From positions 1 to 64,000 of the forward strand of contig ONHA01000006.1 of NCBI GenBank assembly GCA_900317515.1: DNA of 64,000 nucleotides, given 5' to 3'. Made by a program: the position numbers and the translations under genes. Positions 33,665-43,059 of the stretch are shown here, in pieces. Below the pieces are notes generated by a model that was not told the origin of the DNA, did not search any database, and saw nothing but the letters and a program-made list of their open reading frames with translations. The DNA comes from an uncultured Eubacteriales bacterium. Lineage in GTDB: Bacteria > Bacillota > Clostridia > Lachnospirales > Lachnospiraceae. Position 1 is the stretch's first letter, and every line of letters starts with the position of its first letter.

Positions 33665-34297
33665 ATGAAAATCATCTATGAAGACCGGGAGCTTATGGTC
33701 GTTTACAAGGAGGCAGGCCTTGCGGCAGAGACGCGCCGGCCGCTTGAGAAGGATCTTGAAAGTATCCTTAAAGTATACCTTGCGGAGAGGGACGGGAAGG
33801 TGCCGGAACTCTACCTCATACATCGGATCGACCAGGTGGTGGACGGCCTGGTTCTTTTTGCACGCACAAAAAAGGCGGCGGCGAGCCTTACCGCGCAGCT
33901 TACGGACGGGAGCATGGAGAAGATCTACCTGGCCCGCGTCGGAGGCCGGATCCCGGCCGAAAAGGGGGAGCTCACAGACTGGCTCCTTAAGGACGCAAAA
34001 ACCAACACATCCCGCATCGTTCCCCCGGGAACCCGCGGGGCAAAGCGGGCATGTCTCTCCTATGAGAGAGCCGGGGAGGATCTTCTTCTGATCCGCCTTA
34101 AGACCGGGCGGCACCACCAGATCCGCGTGCAGCTTGCGGGTGCGGGCATGCCGATTAAGGGCGATGTCAAGTACGGAGGGGAAGCTGCCGGGAGGATTTC
34201 CGGAAAGGGAATTTGCCTGACCGCGGCGGAACTGTCCTTTAAACATCCCGGGACGGGAAATGAAATTCGCGTGAAAGTCCCTGAAATAACAGGGTAA
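33665..34297 (+). CDS. RluA family pseudouridine synthase
   Basis: A 210-aa enzyme consisting of the catalytic domain only, without the S4 domain found in many RluA-like proteins. The catalytic motif is LIHRIDQVVDGLVLFART (Asp in HRID), followed by the substrate-binding RHHQIRVQLA and a C-terminal FKHPGTGNEI. It isomerises uridine in rRNA or tRNA; the target cannot be told from sequence. GAGGGGGTGAGG precedes the ATG. It stands alone between the AT-rich gap and the V-ATPase operon. Confidence 0.9.
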   Translation: MKIIYEDRELMVVYKEAGLAAETRRPLEKDLESILKVYLAERDGKVPELYLIHRIDQVVDGLVLFARTKKAAASLTAQLTDGSMEKIYLARVGGRIPAEKGELTDWLLKDAKTNTSRIVPPGTRGAKRACLSYERAGEDLLLIRLKTGRHHQIRVQLAGAGMPIKGDVKYGGEAAGRISGKGICLTAAELSFKHPGTGNEIRVKVPEITG

Positions 34298-34344
34298 AGG
34301 AGCAGTAAAAATATAATCAAATTCAAGTTTTTGTATATTTTTCC

Positions 34345-34372
34345 TTGCAAAGCGTTTATGATATGGTAAAAT
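34345..34372 (+). promoter_or_regulatory. V-ATPase operon promoter
   Basis: TTGCAA (34345-34350), 16-bp spacer, TAAAAT (34367-34372) with an extended -10 TGG in front. Confidence 0.7.
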
Positions 34373-34433
34373 TATAAAAATGTACCAAGATAAAAGCTGT
34401 GGAAAACAGCTTTGAAAGGAAGGCGGTGGTTCA

Positions 34434-34742
34434 ATGATCGAAGAGAGCATCAAGGCGGTCCGCGAAGCGGAAGCGAAGGCCGAATCACTGATCCTGGACG
34501 CACAGAAAAATGCGGCTGAGATCGTGAAGGCGGCTGAAGCGAGGGCGGAGACGGATAAGGCGGAGGCTTTTGCGAAGTTTGCGCAGGAAGTGCTTGACGC
34601 TGCGAAGGCGTCCAAGGAAGCAGGAGATGCGCAGCTTCTGGAGGCGGAAGCCGAGGCGGCCAGGGAGGCGGCATCTCTCAAGGCGTCTGTTGCGCCGAAG
34701 ACAGAGGCTGCTTTAAAAGCTGTCATTGAAACGATTCTATAA
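34434..34742 (+). CDS. ntpF: V-type ATPase subunit G/H (peripheral stalk)
   Basis: A 102-aa protein that is almost wholly predicted coiled coil, built of Ala, Glu and Lys (AEAKAESLILDAQKNAAEIV and similar). It corresponds to NtpF of Enterococcus hirae and pairs with the E subunit in the peripheral stalk. The first gene of the operon; the ATG follows AAGGAAGGCGG. Identity rests on size, composition and operon order. Confidence 0.82.
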   Translation: MIEESIKAVREAEAKAESLILDAQKNAAEIVKAAEARAETDKAEAFAKFAQEVLDAAKASKEAGDAQLLEAEAEAAREAASLKASVAPKTEAALKAVIETIL

Positions 34743-34756
34743 ACCAGGAGGTTAGC

Positions 34757-36778
34757 ATGGCTGTTGTAGAAATGCAGAAGATCTCTCTTGCGGCTTTAAA
34801 GACGAAGCGCAAGGCGATCCTCGAAAAGCTTCAGATGCTCGGCATCATGCAGATGGAGGTGGACTCCATCGATGACGAAGAGCTCATGAAGATGGACACG
34901 GCCGAGTCACGGGCAACCTGGGACAAGCACGCGGAGCTTTGCGATCAGGCGGCTGCCATTCTGGACAAGTACGCACCCGAGAAGAAGGGCATGCTGGACA
35001 GTCTGAAGGGCAAGGAGCTGCTGACGATGGAAAATGCGCAGGAGGTCATCGAAAGACGCCACCCCTGCAACAAGATCGCAAGAAAGATCCTGCGTTACGA
35101 GAAGGAGATCTCGGACTGCAATGCGAACATTGCAAAGGACGAGAACCTGATCGAGTCGCTTGTTCCCTGGATGGCGCTGGACGTCCCGCTCTCCTTTGAG
35201 GGGACGAAGAAGACGGCAGCCTTTATCGGGACGCTGCCCGGTGTGCTCACGGAGGAGCAGATTCTCACAGGGCTTCGGGAGAAGGCACCGGAGCTTGCCG
35301 CGGTGGACGTGAAAGTCCTCTATACGGCGTCAGACTCGGTAAATGTTTTCATTTTATGCCTTAAGGAAGAAGCGGAGACCGTCGAGACGGCGCTCCGGGG
35401 TCTCGGATTCTCGAGACCGCCGCAGCTCACGCTCGGAAAACCGGAAAGGGTTGCGGAGGAAGCCCGAAAAGATATCGAAGAGCAGAAAACCAAGATCGCC
35501 GGGGTGATCGAGCGGGTGAAGGTGAATGCCGGATCCCGGGAAGATTTCCACATCTTAGGCGACTACTACCGCACGAGAGCCGAAAAATACAGGCTTCTGG
35601 GGCAGATCCCCCAGTCGCAGAATGCATTTTTCTTAACCGGCTGGGTCCCGAAGGATGCCGCCGGGGCCGTCAAGAACCTGATGGAGAAGGATTACGGTGC
35701 GGTCTGCGAGTTCGAGGAGAAGAAGGAGGACGAAGTCGAGCCGACAGCCCTCCGGAACAACAAATTCTCATCCGTCTATGAGCCGATCGTGGCATCCTAC
35801 GGACTGCCGCAGCACGGGAAGGTCGATCCGACGACGATCATGTCATTTTTCTACATGTTCTTCTTCGGCATGATGCTCTCGGACGCCGGCTACGGTATCG
35901 TGATGGTGATCGGAACCGCGATCGTCCTCAAAAAATACCCGCGGATGGGCGAAGGGATCAAGAAGATGCTCACGATGTTCTTCTGGTGCGGCATCTCGAC
36001 GACCTTCTGGGGCTTCATGTACGGCGGCTTCTTCGGCGATGTGATCGACGTGGTCGCGACGACCTTCCTCGGCTACACGGGACCGACTCCGATCCTGAAG
36101 CCGATCTGGTTCAACCCGCTCGATGCGCCGATGAAACTCCTGGTCTACTGCATGCTTTTCGGTCTCATCCACCTCTTCGTGGGTCTCGGAATCAAGGGCT
36201 ACCAGTACCTTAAGGAAGGCGACGTGGTCGGATTCGTCTCCGACATCATCGCGTGGTACGCGCTCCTCATCGGGCTCATCCTGATCCTGCTGCCGACCGA
36301 CCTCTTCGGGAACATCGCTCAGATGCATTTTGAGTTCCCGGCGGCGGTGAACATGCTCGCAAAGGTTCTCGCGGCGGGCGGCGCGATCGTCATTCTCCTG
36401 ATGTCCGGCAGGTCCAACAAGAACTGGGGCCTCCGCATCGCGCTCGGCGCCTACGACATCTACGGCATCACGAGCTGGCTCTCCGACGTGCTCTCGTACT
36501 CGAGACTGCTGGCTCTGGGCCTTGCGACGGGCGTTATCGCTCAGGTCATCAACACGATGGCGGCGATGGTGGCGAAGAACCTCGGGATCGTGGGGATCGT
36601 CATTTTCATCATTATCTTTATCGTGGGTTCGATCCTGAACCTGGCGATCAATCTCTTGGGTGCCTACGTGCACACGAACCGACTTCAGTACGTCGAGTTC
36701 TTCGGTAAGTTCTATGACGCGGGGGGCGAGCCCTTTGTGCCATTTGAAACTAAAACAAAATATGTTGAAATTAAATAG
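34757..36778 (+). CDS. ntpI: V-type ATPase subunit I (a subunit)
   Basis: A 673-aa membrane subunit forming the ion half-channels next to the c-ring. The N-terminal half (about 1-340) is soluble with coiled-coil segments. The C-terminal half has seven or eight transmembrane helices, with motifs MSFFYMFFFGMMLSDAGYG and LSYSRLLALGLATGVIAQVIN, the latter holding the essential Arg. An AGGAGG site precedes the ATG. Confidence 0.95.
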   Translation: MAVVEMQKISLAALKTKRKAILEKLQMLGIMQMEVDSIDDEELMKMDTAESRATWDKHAELCDQAAAILDKYAPEKKGMLDSLKGKELLTMENAQEVIERRHPCNKIARKILRYEKEISDCNANIAKDENLIESLVPWMALDVPLSFEGTKKTAAFIGTLPGVLTEEQILTGLREKAPELAAVDVKVLYTASDSVNVFILCLKEEAETVETALRGLGFSRPPQLTLGKPERVAEEARKDIEEQKTKIAGVIERVKVNAGSREDFHILGDYYRTRAEKYRLLGQIPQSQNAFFLTGWVPKDAAGAVKNLMEKDYGAVCEFEEKKEDEVEPTALRNNKFSSVYEPIVASYGLPQHGKVDPTTIMSFFYMFFFGMMLSDAGYGIVMVIGTAIVLKKYPRMGEGIKKMLTMFFWCGISTTFWGFMYGGFFGDVIDVVATTFLGYTGPTPILKPIWFNPLDAPMKLLVYCMLFGLIHLFVGLGIKGYQYLKEGDVVGFVSDIIAWYALLIGLILILLPTDLFGNIAQMHFEFPAAVNMLAKVLAAGGAIVILLMSGRSNKNWGLRIALGAYDIYGITSWLSDVLSYSRLLALGLATGVIAQVINTMAAMVAKNLGIVGIVIFIIIFIVGSILNLAINLLGAYVHTNRLQYVEFFGKFYDAGGEPFVPFETKTKYVEIK

Positions 36779-37267
<489 letters not shown>

Positions 37268-37282
37268 GCAGGGAGGGAAATC

Positions 37283-37876
37283 ATGGCAGGAATTGAAACC
37301 ATTACCGGCCGGATCCTTGAGGAAGCGAAGAAAGAAGCGGACAGGGTCGTAAGCGCTGCCAACGGCAAGGCACTCGACATCGCGGTCGCCGCGGGTGATG
37401 AGATCCGCAAGGCGAAGGCGGAAAATGAAGAGCGCATCGCCCGCGACAAAAAGACCTACGAGGCCCGCACGCTCTCATCCTGCGATATCCTGAAGAAGAA
37501 GGCGATCCTTTTCGCCAAGCAGGAGATCATCGAAGCGGTCCTTGCCAAGGCTCTTGACACGCTGAAAGGGCAGGATAAGGGGGCTTATTTTGATATGATG
37601 CTCGGCATCATCAAAAAGGCCGTCCGCCCGGAGGCGGGTGTGATCGCATTCGCGCCCGGCGACCTTGAGCGTCTGCCCGCGGATTTCGCAGCGAAGGCCG
37701 CGGCGATCGCCAAAGAGGCCGGCGGAACGCTTACCGTCCAGGATGAACCGGCGAAGATTGAAAACGGATGCATCCTCATCTACGGCGGCATCGAGGAGAA
37801 TTGTTCTCTCTCCGCCATATTTGAGGCAAATAAAGACCGAATGCAGGACGCAGCAGCAAAGGTCCTGTTTTCCTGA
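37283..37876 (+). CDS. ntpE: V-type ATPase subunit E
   Basis: A 197-aa peripheral stalk subunit with a long N-terminal charged helix (ILEEAKKEADRVVSAANGKA) and a compact C-terminal domain ending GGIEENCSLSAIFEANKDRM. It forms the stator heterodimer with NtpF. It lies 15 bp after ntpK and 18 bp before ntpC. Sequence similarity in this family is low; order and architecture support it. Confidence 0.88.
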   Translation: MAGIETITGRILEEAKKEADRVVSAANGKALDIAVAAGDEIRKAKAENEERIARDKKTYEARTLSSCDILKKKAILFAKQEIIEAVLAKALDTLKGQDKGAYFDMMLGIIKKAVRPEAGVIAFAPGDLERLPADFAAKAAAIAKEAGGTLTVQDEPAKIENGCILIYGGIEENCSLSAIFEANKDRMQDAAAKVLFS

Positions 37877-37894
37877 TAACCTAAGGAGCAGCAA

Positions 37895-38869
37895 ATGGCA
37901 TCAGATTGGAGTTATACCTATGCGGTGGCCCGTATCCGCGTTCTTGAGACGAGACTTCTCTCGAACAATGACGTGAATACGATGGCCGCGCAAAAAAGTG
38001 CGGATGCCGTCGTGACTTTCCTGAAGGACAAAGGGTGGGGCGACGCCACGGACGGAAACGATCCGGAGAAGATCCTCATGATCGAGGAGCAGAAGATCTG
38101 GTCGATCATGAAGGAGCTCGGGGTTGATTTTTCCGTGTTCGACGTTCTCTCGCTCCCAAATATCTATCACAACCTGAAAGCTGCCATCAAGGAAGTGTGC
38201 ACCAGCATAAGCAACGATAAAGCCTTCATGAGCGACGATGTATTCGGACGCGCGCAGATGGTGAAGATCGTGACGGAGAAGAACTGGTCCGCGCTCCCGG
38301 ATCATATGCGGGCAGCGGCAGCGGAGGCCCTTGAGACCATGCTGCACACCCGCGACGCGCAGCTCGCGGATACCATCGTGGACCGCGCCTGCCTGGACGC
38401 CATCGAGGCAGCCGGCAAGGCAAGTCCGGACAAGGTGATTCAGGACTACGCGAAGTCCCAGGTGGCTGTGACGGATATCAAGATCGCGGCTCGCTCCGCG
38501 AAGACGAAGAAAAGTCTGGATTTTCTGCACAGGGCGCTTGCGCCGTGCTCTTCATTTGACGTGAGGACGCTGGCACAGGCCGCATTCCAGGGGGTGGATT
38601 CCCTGCTGGACTACCTCTCCTCTTCCGGTTTTGCGGAAGCGGCCGAGGCACTTAAAAAATCACCGTCGGCATTCGAGCGCTGGTGCGACAACCGCGTGAT
38701 CGAGACGATCAAACCTCAGAAATACGAGGTCTGCACGGTCGGTCCGCTGGTCGCCTACGTCCTCGCGCGTCAGAATGAGATCAAGACGGCACGCATCGTG
38801 ATCACCGGCAAGGCCAACGACCTTTCCGAGGAGGCGATACGGGAAAGAACGAGGGAAATGTATGTCTAA
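37895..38869 (+). CDS. ntpC: V-type ATPase subunit C (d-type)
   Basis: A 324-aa helical subunit of the V_AC39 family that links the central stalk to the c-ring. It starts with the family-typical YTYAVARIRVLETRLLS, and the C-terminal half repeats a PSAFERWCDNRVIE-type motif and GPLVAYVLARQNEIKTARIV. It overlaps ntpG by 8 bp (ATGTCTAA), implying coupling. Confidence 0.92.
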   Translation: MASDWSYTYAVARIRVLETRLLSNNDVNTMAAQKSADAVVTFLKDKGWGDATDGNDPEKILMIEEQKIWSIMKELGVDFSVFDVLSLPNIYHNLKAAIKEVCTSISNDKAFMSDDVFGRAQMVKIVTEKNWSALPDHMRAAAAEALETMLHTRDAQLADTIVDRACLDAIEAAGKASPDKVIQDYAKSQVAVTDIKIAARSAKTKKSLDFLHRALAPCSSFDVRTLAQAAFQGVDSLLDYLSSSGFAEAAEALKKSPSAFERWCDNRVIETIKPQKYEVCTVGPLVAYVLARQNEIKTARIVITGKANDLSEEAIRERTREMYV

Positions 38870-39188
38870 GATAGCAGTCATGGGAGATTATGACAGCATC
38901 TACGGCTTCGCGGCACTCGGGCTTGACACCTACCCGGTGGAGACGAAGGAGGAGGGCACTCAGCTCTTAAAGCGTCTCGCCGAGAACGGCTACGGGATTA
39001 TTTATATGACCGAAAAGCTCGGGGATACCCTGAAGACCGCAAGAGAGGAATACATGGGCCGGATCTCTCCGGCAATCATTCTCATCCCCGGCGTTTCCGG
39101 AAATACAGGCGAAGGCGTCAAAGGTGTGAAGGGAAGCGTCGAGCAGGCGGTCGGTTCCGACATCCTGTTCGGGGAAGATAAGCAGTAA
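38862..39188 (+). CDS. ntpG: V-type ATPase subunit F
   Basis: A 108-aa Rossmann-like subunit of the central stalk (NtpG in E. hirae naming). MSKIAVMGDYDSIYGFAALG is the typical start, with a GIIYMTEKLGDTL segment and a PAIILIPGVSGNTGEG loop. It overlaps the ntpC stop. Confidence 0.93.
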   Translation: MSKIAVMGDYDSIYGFAALGLDTYPVETKEEGTQLLKRLAENGYGIIYMTEKLGDTLKTAREEYMGRISPAIILIPGVSGNTGEGVKGVKGSVEQAVGSDILFGEDKQ

Positions 39189-39230
39189 ATATATAAAACA
39201 TTTTGATGTTGATATGCGAGGAGATATAAA

Positions 39231-41000
39231 TTGAGCACAGGCACGATTAAAAAAGTAGCAGGTCCTCTGGTTATCGCCAGCGGAATGCGCGATGCGAACA
39301 TGTTCGACGTCGTCCGTGTCAGCCGCCAGCGTCTGATCGGCGAGATCATCGAGATGCACGGGGATGAGGCTTCCATACAGGTCTATGAGGAGACCTCCGG
39401 CCTCGGCCCCGGCGAGCCGGTTGAGTCCACCAATGCTCCGCTGTCCGTGGAACTTGGCCCGGGCCTCATCAGCTCCATCTACGACGGCATCCAGCGTCCG
39501 CTGAACAAGATCATGGAGAAGACCGGAACAAATAACTTAAGCCGCGGCGTCGAAGTCGAGGCTCTTGACCGGAACGCAAAGTGGGATTTCGTCCCCTGCG
39601 TCGCCGTCGGTGACGAGGTTGAGGCCGGCGATATCGTCGGTACCGTCGTCGAGACGCCGGTCGTTACCCAGAAGATCATGGTTCCCTACGGTGTTTCCGG
39701 CAAGATCAAGGAAATCAAAGCCGGCGAATTCACCGTTGCCGACCCGGTCTACACGATCGAAACGAAGGATGGCGACAGGGAATTCACCATGATGCAGAAG
39801 TGGCCGGTCCGCCGCGGACGCCCCTACAAGGAGAAGATCCCGCCGGTCAAGCCGCTCATCACGGGCCAGCGCGTCATCGACGCGTTCTTCCCGATCGCCA
39901 AGGGCGGTGTCGCAGCCATCCCGGGTCCGTTCGGCTCCGGCAAGACCGTCACGCAGCACCAGCTCGCGAAGTGGTCCGAGGCTGACATCGTCGTCTACAT
40001 CGGCTGCGGCGAGCGCGGCAACGAGATGACCGACGTTTTGAACGAGTTCCCGGAACTGATCGACCCGCGTACCGGCGAGTCCCTGATGAAGAGAACCGTC
40101 CTTATCGCCAACACATCCGACATGCCGGTTGCGGCCCGTGAGGCCTCCATCTACACCGGCATCACGATCGCCGAATATTTCCGCGACATGGGTTACTCCG
40201 TCGCTCTGATGGCCGACTCGACCTCCCGCTGGGCGGAAGCGCTCCGTGAGATGTCCGGCCGACTCGAGGAGATGCCCGGTGAAGAAGGCTACCCGGCTTA
40301 CCTGGGTTCCCGTCTTGCCCAGTTCTACGAGCGCGCGGGTCATGTCATTTCCCTCGGCAAGGAAGGCCGTGACGGCCAGCTGTCCGCCATCGGCGCGGTC
40401 TCGCCACCGGGCGGTGACATTTCCGAGCCGGTCTCCCAGGCAACCCTTCGTATCGTCAAGGTCTTCTGGGGCCTCGATGCGGACCTTGCCCACCAGAGAC
40501 ATTTCCCGGCGATCAACTGGCTGACATCCTACAGCCTCTATCTCGACTCCATGGGCCCGTGGTTTGACCAGAACGTCGCTCCGGACTGGATGGCAACCCG
40601 CCAGAAGCTGATGAGCCTGCTGCAGGACGAGGCTTCCTTAAATGAAATCGTCAAGATGGTCGGTATGGACGCCCTTTCACCGTCCGACCGCCTGAAGATG
40701 GAAGCGGCCCGCTCCATCCGTGAGGACTTCCTGCACCAGAACTCCTTCGACGAGATCGACACCTACACGTCGCTCCAGAAGCAGTACTACATGATGAAGC
40801 TCGTCTATGCATTCTACGAGCAGGGCGCCAAGGCGCTCGCCCAGGGAGCAAAGATCGGCGACCTCATCAAGATGGAAGTCCGCGAGAGAATCGGCCGTTA
40901 CAAATACACGCCCGAGGCAAACATCGATGCAGAATACAAAAAGATCGGCGAGGAGCTCGCATCCGAGATCGCAGCGCAGATCGGAAAGGAGGACCGGTAA
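39231..41000 (+). CDS. ntpA: V-type ATPase catalytic subunit A
   Basis: A 589-aa catalytic subunit. The P-loop is [18 protein letters not shown], with the Walker [19 protein letters not shown] and [22 protein letters not shown] (in part) following, and the non-homologous insertion typical of A subunits in the first 200 residues. It probably starts at a TTG (39231) behind GCGAGGAGAT. No gap exists before ntpB. Confidence 0.97.
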   Translation: MSTGTIKKVAGPLVIASGMRDANMFDVVRVSRQRLIGEIIEMHGDEASIQVYEETSGLGPGEPVESTNAPLSVELGPGLISSIYDGIQRPLNKIMEKTGTNNLSRGVEVEALDRNAKWDFVPCVAVGDEVEAGDIVGTVVETPVVTQKIMVPYGVSGKIKEIKAGEFTVADPVYTIETKDGDREFTMMQKWPVRRGRPYKEKIPPVKPLITGQRVIDAFFPIAKGGVAAIPGPFGSGKTVTQHQLAKWSEADIVVYIGCGERGNEMTDVLNEFPELIDPRTGESLMKRTVLIANTSDMPVAAREASIYTGITIAEYFRDMGYSVALMADSTSRWAEALREMSGRLEEMPGEEGYPAYLGSRLAQFYERAGHVISLGKEGRDGQLSAIGAVSPPGGDISEPVSQATLRIVKVFWGLDADLAHQRHFPAINWLTSYSLYLDSMGPWFDQNVAPDWMATRQKLMSLLQDEASLNEIVKMVGMDALSPSDRLKMEAARSIREDFLHQNSFDEIDTYTSLQKQYYMMKLVYAFYEQGAKALAQGAKIGDLIKMEVRERIGRYKYTPEANIDAEYKKIGEELASEIAAQIGKEDR

Positions 41001-42371
41001 ATGCCTAAGGAATATCGCACCATACAGGAGGTCGCCGGACCTCTGATGCTCGTAAAGAGCGTAGAAGGCGTCAAGTATGACGAGCTCGGCGAGATCGAGC
41101 TTGCGAACGGCGAGACCCGCCGCTGCAAGGTCCTCGAGATCAACGGCTCCAATGCCCTGGTACAGCTCTATGAGGCTTCCACCGGCATCAACCTTTCCAA
41201 CAGCAAGGTCCGCTTCCTCGGCCACTCCCTTGAACTGGGAGTCTCCGGCGACATGCTCGGCCGTGTCTTCAACGGCATGGGCAAGACCATCGACAACGGT
41301 CCGGAGATCCTTCCGGAGGAAAGACGCGACATCAACGGCCTGCCGATGAACCCGGCAGCCCGCGCGTATCCGTCCGAGTTCATCCAGACCGGCGTTTCCG
41401 CCATCGACGGACTGAACACGCTGGTCCGCGGCCAGAAGCTCCCGATCTTCTCGGCTTCCGGTCTTCCGCACGCCAACCTGGCTGCCCAGATCGCCCGCCA
41501 GGCGAAGGTTATCGGCTCCGACGAGCCGTTCGCGGTCGTCTTTGCCGCGATGGGCATCACGTTTGAAGAGGCCAACTTCTTCATTCAGTCCTTCCGCGAG
41601 ACAGGCGCGATCGACCGTACGGTCCTCTTCATCAACCTGGCCAACGACCCGGCCGTCGAGCGTATTTCCACGCCGCGTATGGCGCTGACCGCCGCCGAGT
41701 ACCTGGCATTTGAGAAGGACATGCACGTTCTGGTCATCCTGACCGATATCACGAACTATGCGGACGCGCTGCGTGAGATCTCCGCAGCCCGCAAGGAGGT
41801 TCCGGGACGCCGCGGTTATCCGGGCTACATGTACACCGACCTTGCTCAGATGTACGAAAGAGCAGGACGCCAGAGAGGCAAGAAGGGCTCCATCACGATG
41901 ATCCCGATCCTCTCTATGCCGGAAGACGACATCACGCATCCGATCCCGGACCTTACCGGTTACATCACCGAGGGCCAGATCATCCTTTCCCGTGAGCTTT
42001 ACCGGAAAGGCCTGACTCCGCCGATCGACGTTCTTCCGTCCCTGTCCCGTCTTAAGGACAAGGGTATCGGCAAGGGCAAGACCCGTGAGGACCATGCGGC
42101 GACGATGAACCAGCTCTTTGCAGCGTACTCCCGCGGCAAGGACGCCAAGGAACTCATGGTCATCCTGGGTGAGGCCGCTCTCTCCGAGACCGACCTTATC
42201 TACGCGAAGTTCGCGGATGAGTTTGAAGCGAAATACATCAATCAGGGCAACTTCACCGACAGAACGATCGAGGAAACCCTTGAGATCGGCTGGGATCTTC
42301 TCCGCATCCTGCCGCGTTCCGAGCTGAAACGTATTAACGACCAGATGCTGGACAAGTACTACGAGAAATAA
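41001..42371 (+). CDS. ntpB: V-type ATPase regulatory subunit B
   Basis: A 456-aa non-catalytic subunit. It lacks a canonical P-loop ([18 protein letters not shown] at that position), as expected, and has [16 protein letters not shown] and [20 protein letters not shown]. The ATG immediately follows the ntpA stop codon, so the two are translated in step, suitable for A3B3 assembly. Confidence 0.97.
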   Translation: MPKEYRTIQEVAGPLMLVKSVEGVKYDELGEIELANGETRRCKVLEINGSNALVQLYEASTGINLSNSKVRFLGHSLELGVSGDMLGRVFNGMGKTIDNGPEILPEERRDINGLPMNPAARAYPSEFIQTGVSAIDGLNTLVRGQKLPIFSASGLPHANLAAQIARQAKVIGSDEPFAVVFAAMGITFEEANFFIQSFRETGAIDRTVLFINLANDPAVERISTPRMALTAAEYLAFEKDMHVLVILTDITNYADALREISAARKEVPGRRGYPGYMYTDLAQMYERAGRQRGKKGSITMIPILSMPEDDITHPIPDLTGYITEGQIILSRELYRKGLTPPIDVLPSLSRLKDKGIGKGKTREDHAATMNQLFAAYSRGKDAKELMVILGEAALSETDLIYAKFADEFEAKYINQGNFTDRTIEETLEIGWDLLRILPRSELKRINDQMLDKYYEK

Positions 42372-42393
42372 ATCAGCGGAAAGGAGCGCATAA

Positions 42394-43059
42394 ATGGCAG
42401 CTACACAGGTAAATCCTACCCGAATGGAGCTGACCCGGCTCAAGAAAAAGCTGGTCACGGCGATCAAGGGACACCGCCTGCTGAAAGACAAGCGGGATGA
42501 GCTCATGCGAGAGTTCCTTGATCTGGTCCGTGAGAACATGGAGCTCCGGCTCCGCGTCGAAGAGGGGATAAAGAGCGCGAACACCAATTTCGTCATCGCG
42601 AAAGCGGGCATGTCGGAGGAGATCCTCCACGCGGCGCTCATGGCTCCGAAACAGGAAGTCACGCTCATCGACAAGACGAAGAACGTCATGAGCGTCGATA
42701 TTCCGGTCTACGAGTATACGACCAGGACGCCGGATCCGAATGATATCTACTCCTACGGCTTTGCATTTACGTCGAGCGATCTCGACGGGGCTGTAAAATC
42801 CCTGGCGGACATCCTTCCGGATATGCTCCGCCTTGCGGAGGTGGAAAAGTCCTGCCAGCTCATGGCTTCGGAGATCGAGAAGACCCGCCGCCGCGTTAAC
42901 GCGCTGGAGCACGTTATCATTCCGGAGACCCAGTCCGGGATCAAGTACATTACCATGAAGCTTGACGAAAACGAGCGGAGCACACAGATTCGGCTTATGA
43001 AAGTCAAAGACATGATGCTGGAGGAAGCCCACGGGTACAGTGAGAAACAGAATCATTAA
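42394..43059 (+). CDS. ntpD: V-type ATPase subunit D (central shaft)
   Basis: A 221-aa coiled-coil shaft subunit. N-terminal NPTRMELTRLKKKLVTAIKG and LLKDKRDELM, and C-terminal TRRRVNALEHVIIP are typical. It completes the order F-I-K-E-C-G-A-B-D of the E. hirae ntp operon. Its last 20 bp overlap the GTG start of the following envelope gene. Confidence 0.95.
   Translation: MAATQVNPTRMELTRLKKKLVTAIKGHRLLKDKRDELMREFLDLVRENMELRLRVEEGIKSANTNFVIAKAGMSEEILHAALMAPKQEVTLIDKTKNVMSVDIPVYEYTTRTPDPNDIYSYGFAFTSSDLDGAVKSLADILPDMLRLAEVEKSCQLMASEIEKTRRRVNALEHVIIPETQSGIKYITMKLDENERSTQIRLMKVKDMMLEEAHGYSEKQNH

Noticed and set aside
40677-42689. Long minus-strand open frame opposite ntpA/ntpB (about 670 codons)
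   Set aside because: It mirrors two highly conserved V-ATPase genes in GC-rich DNA. Its translation shows no family motif, and there is no ribosome binding site or promoter.
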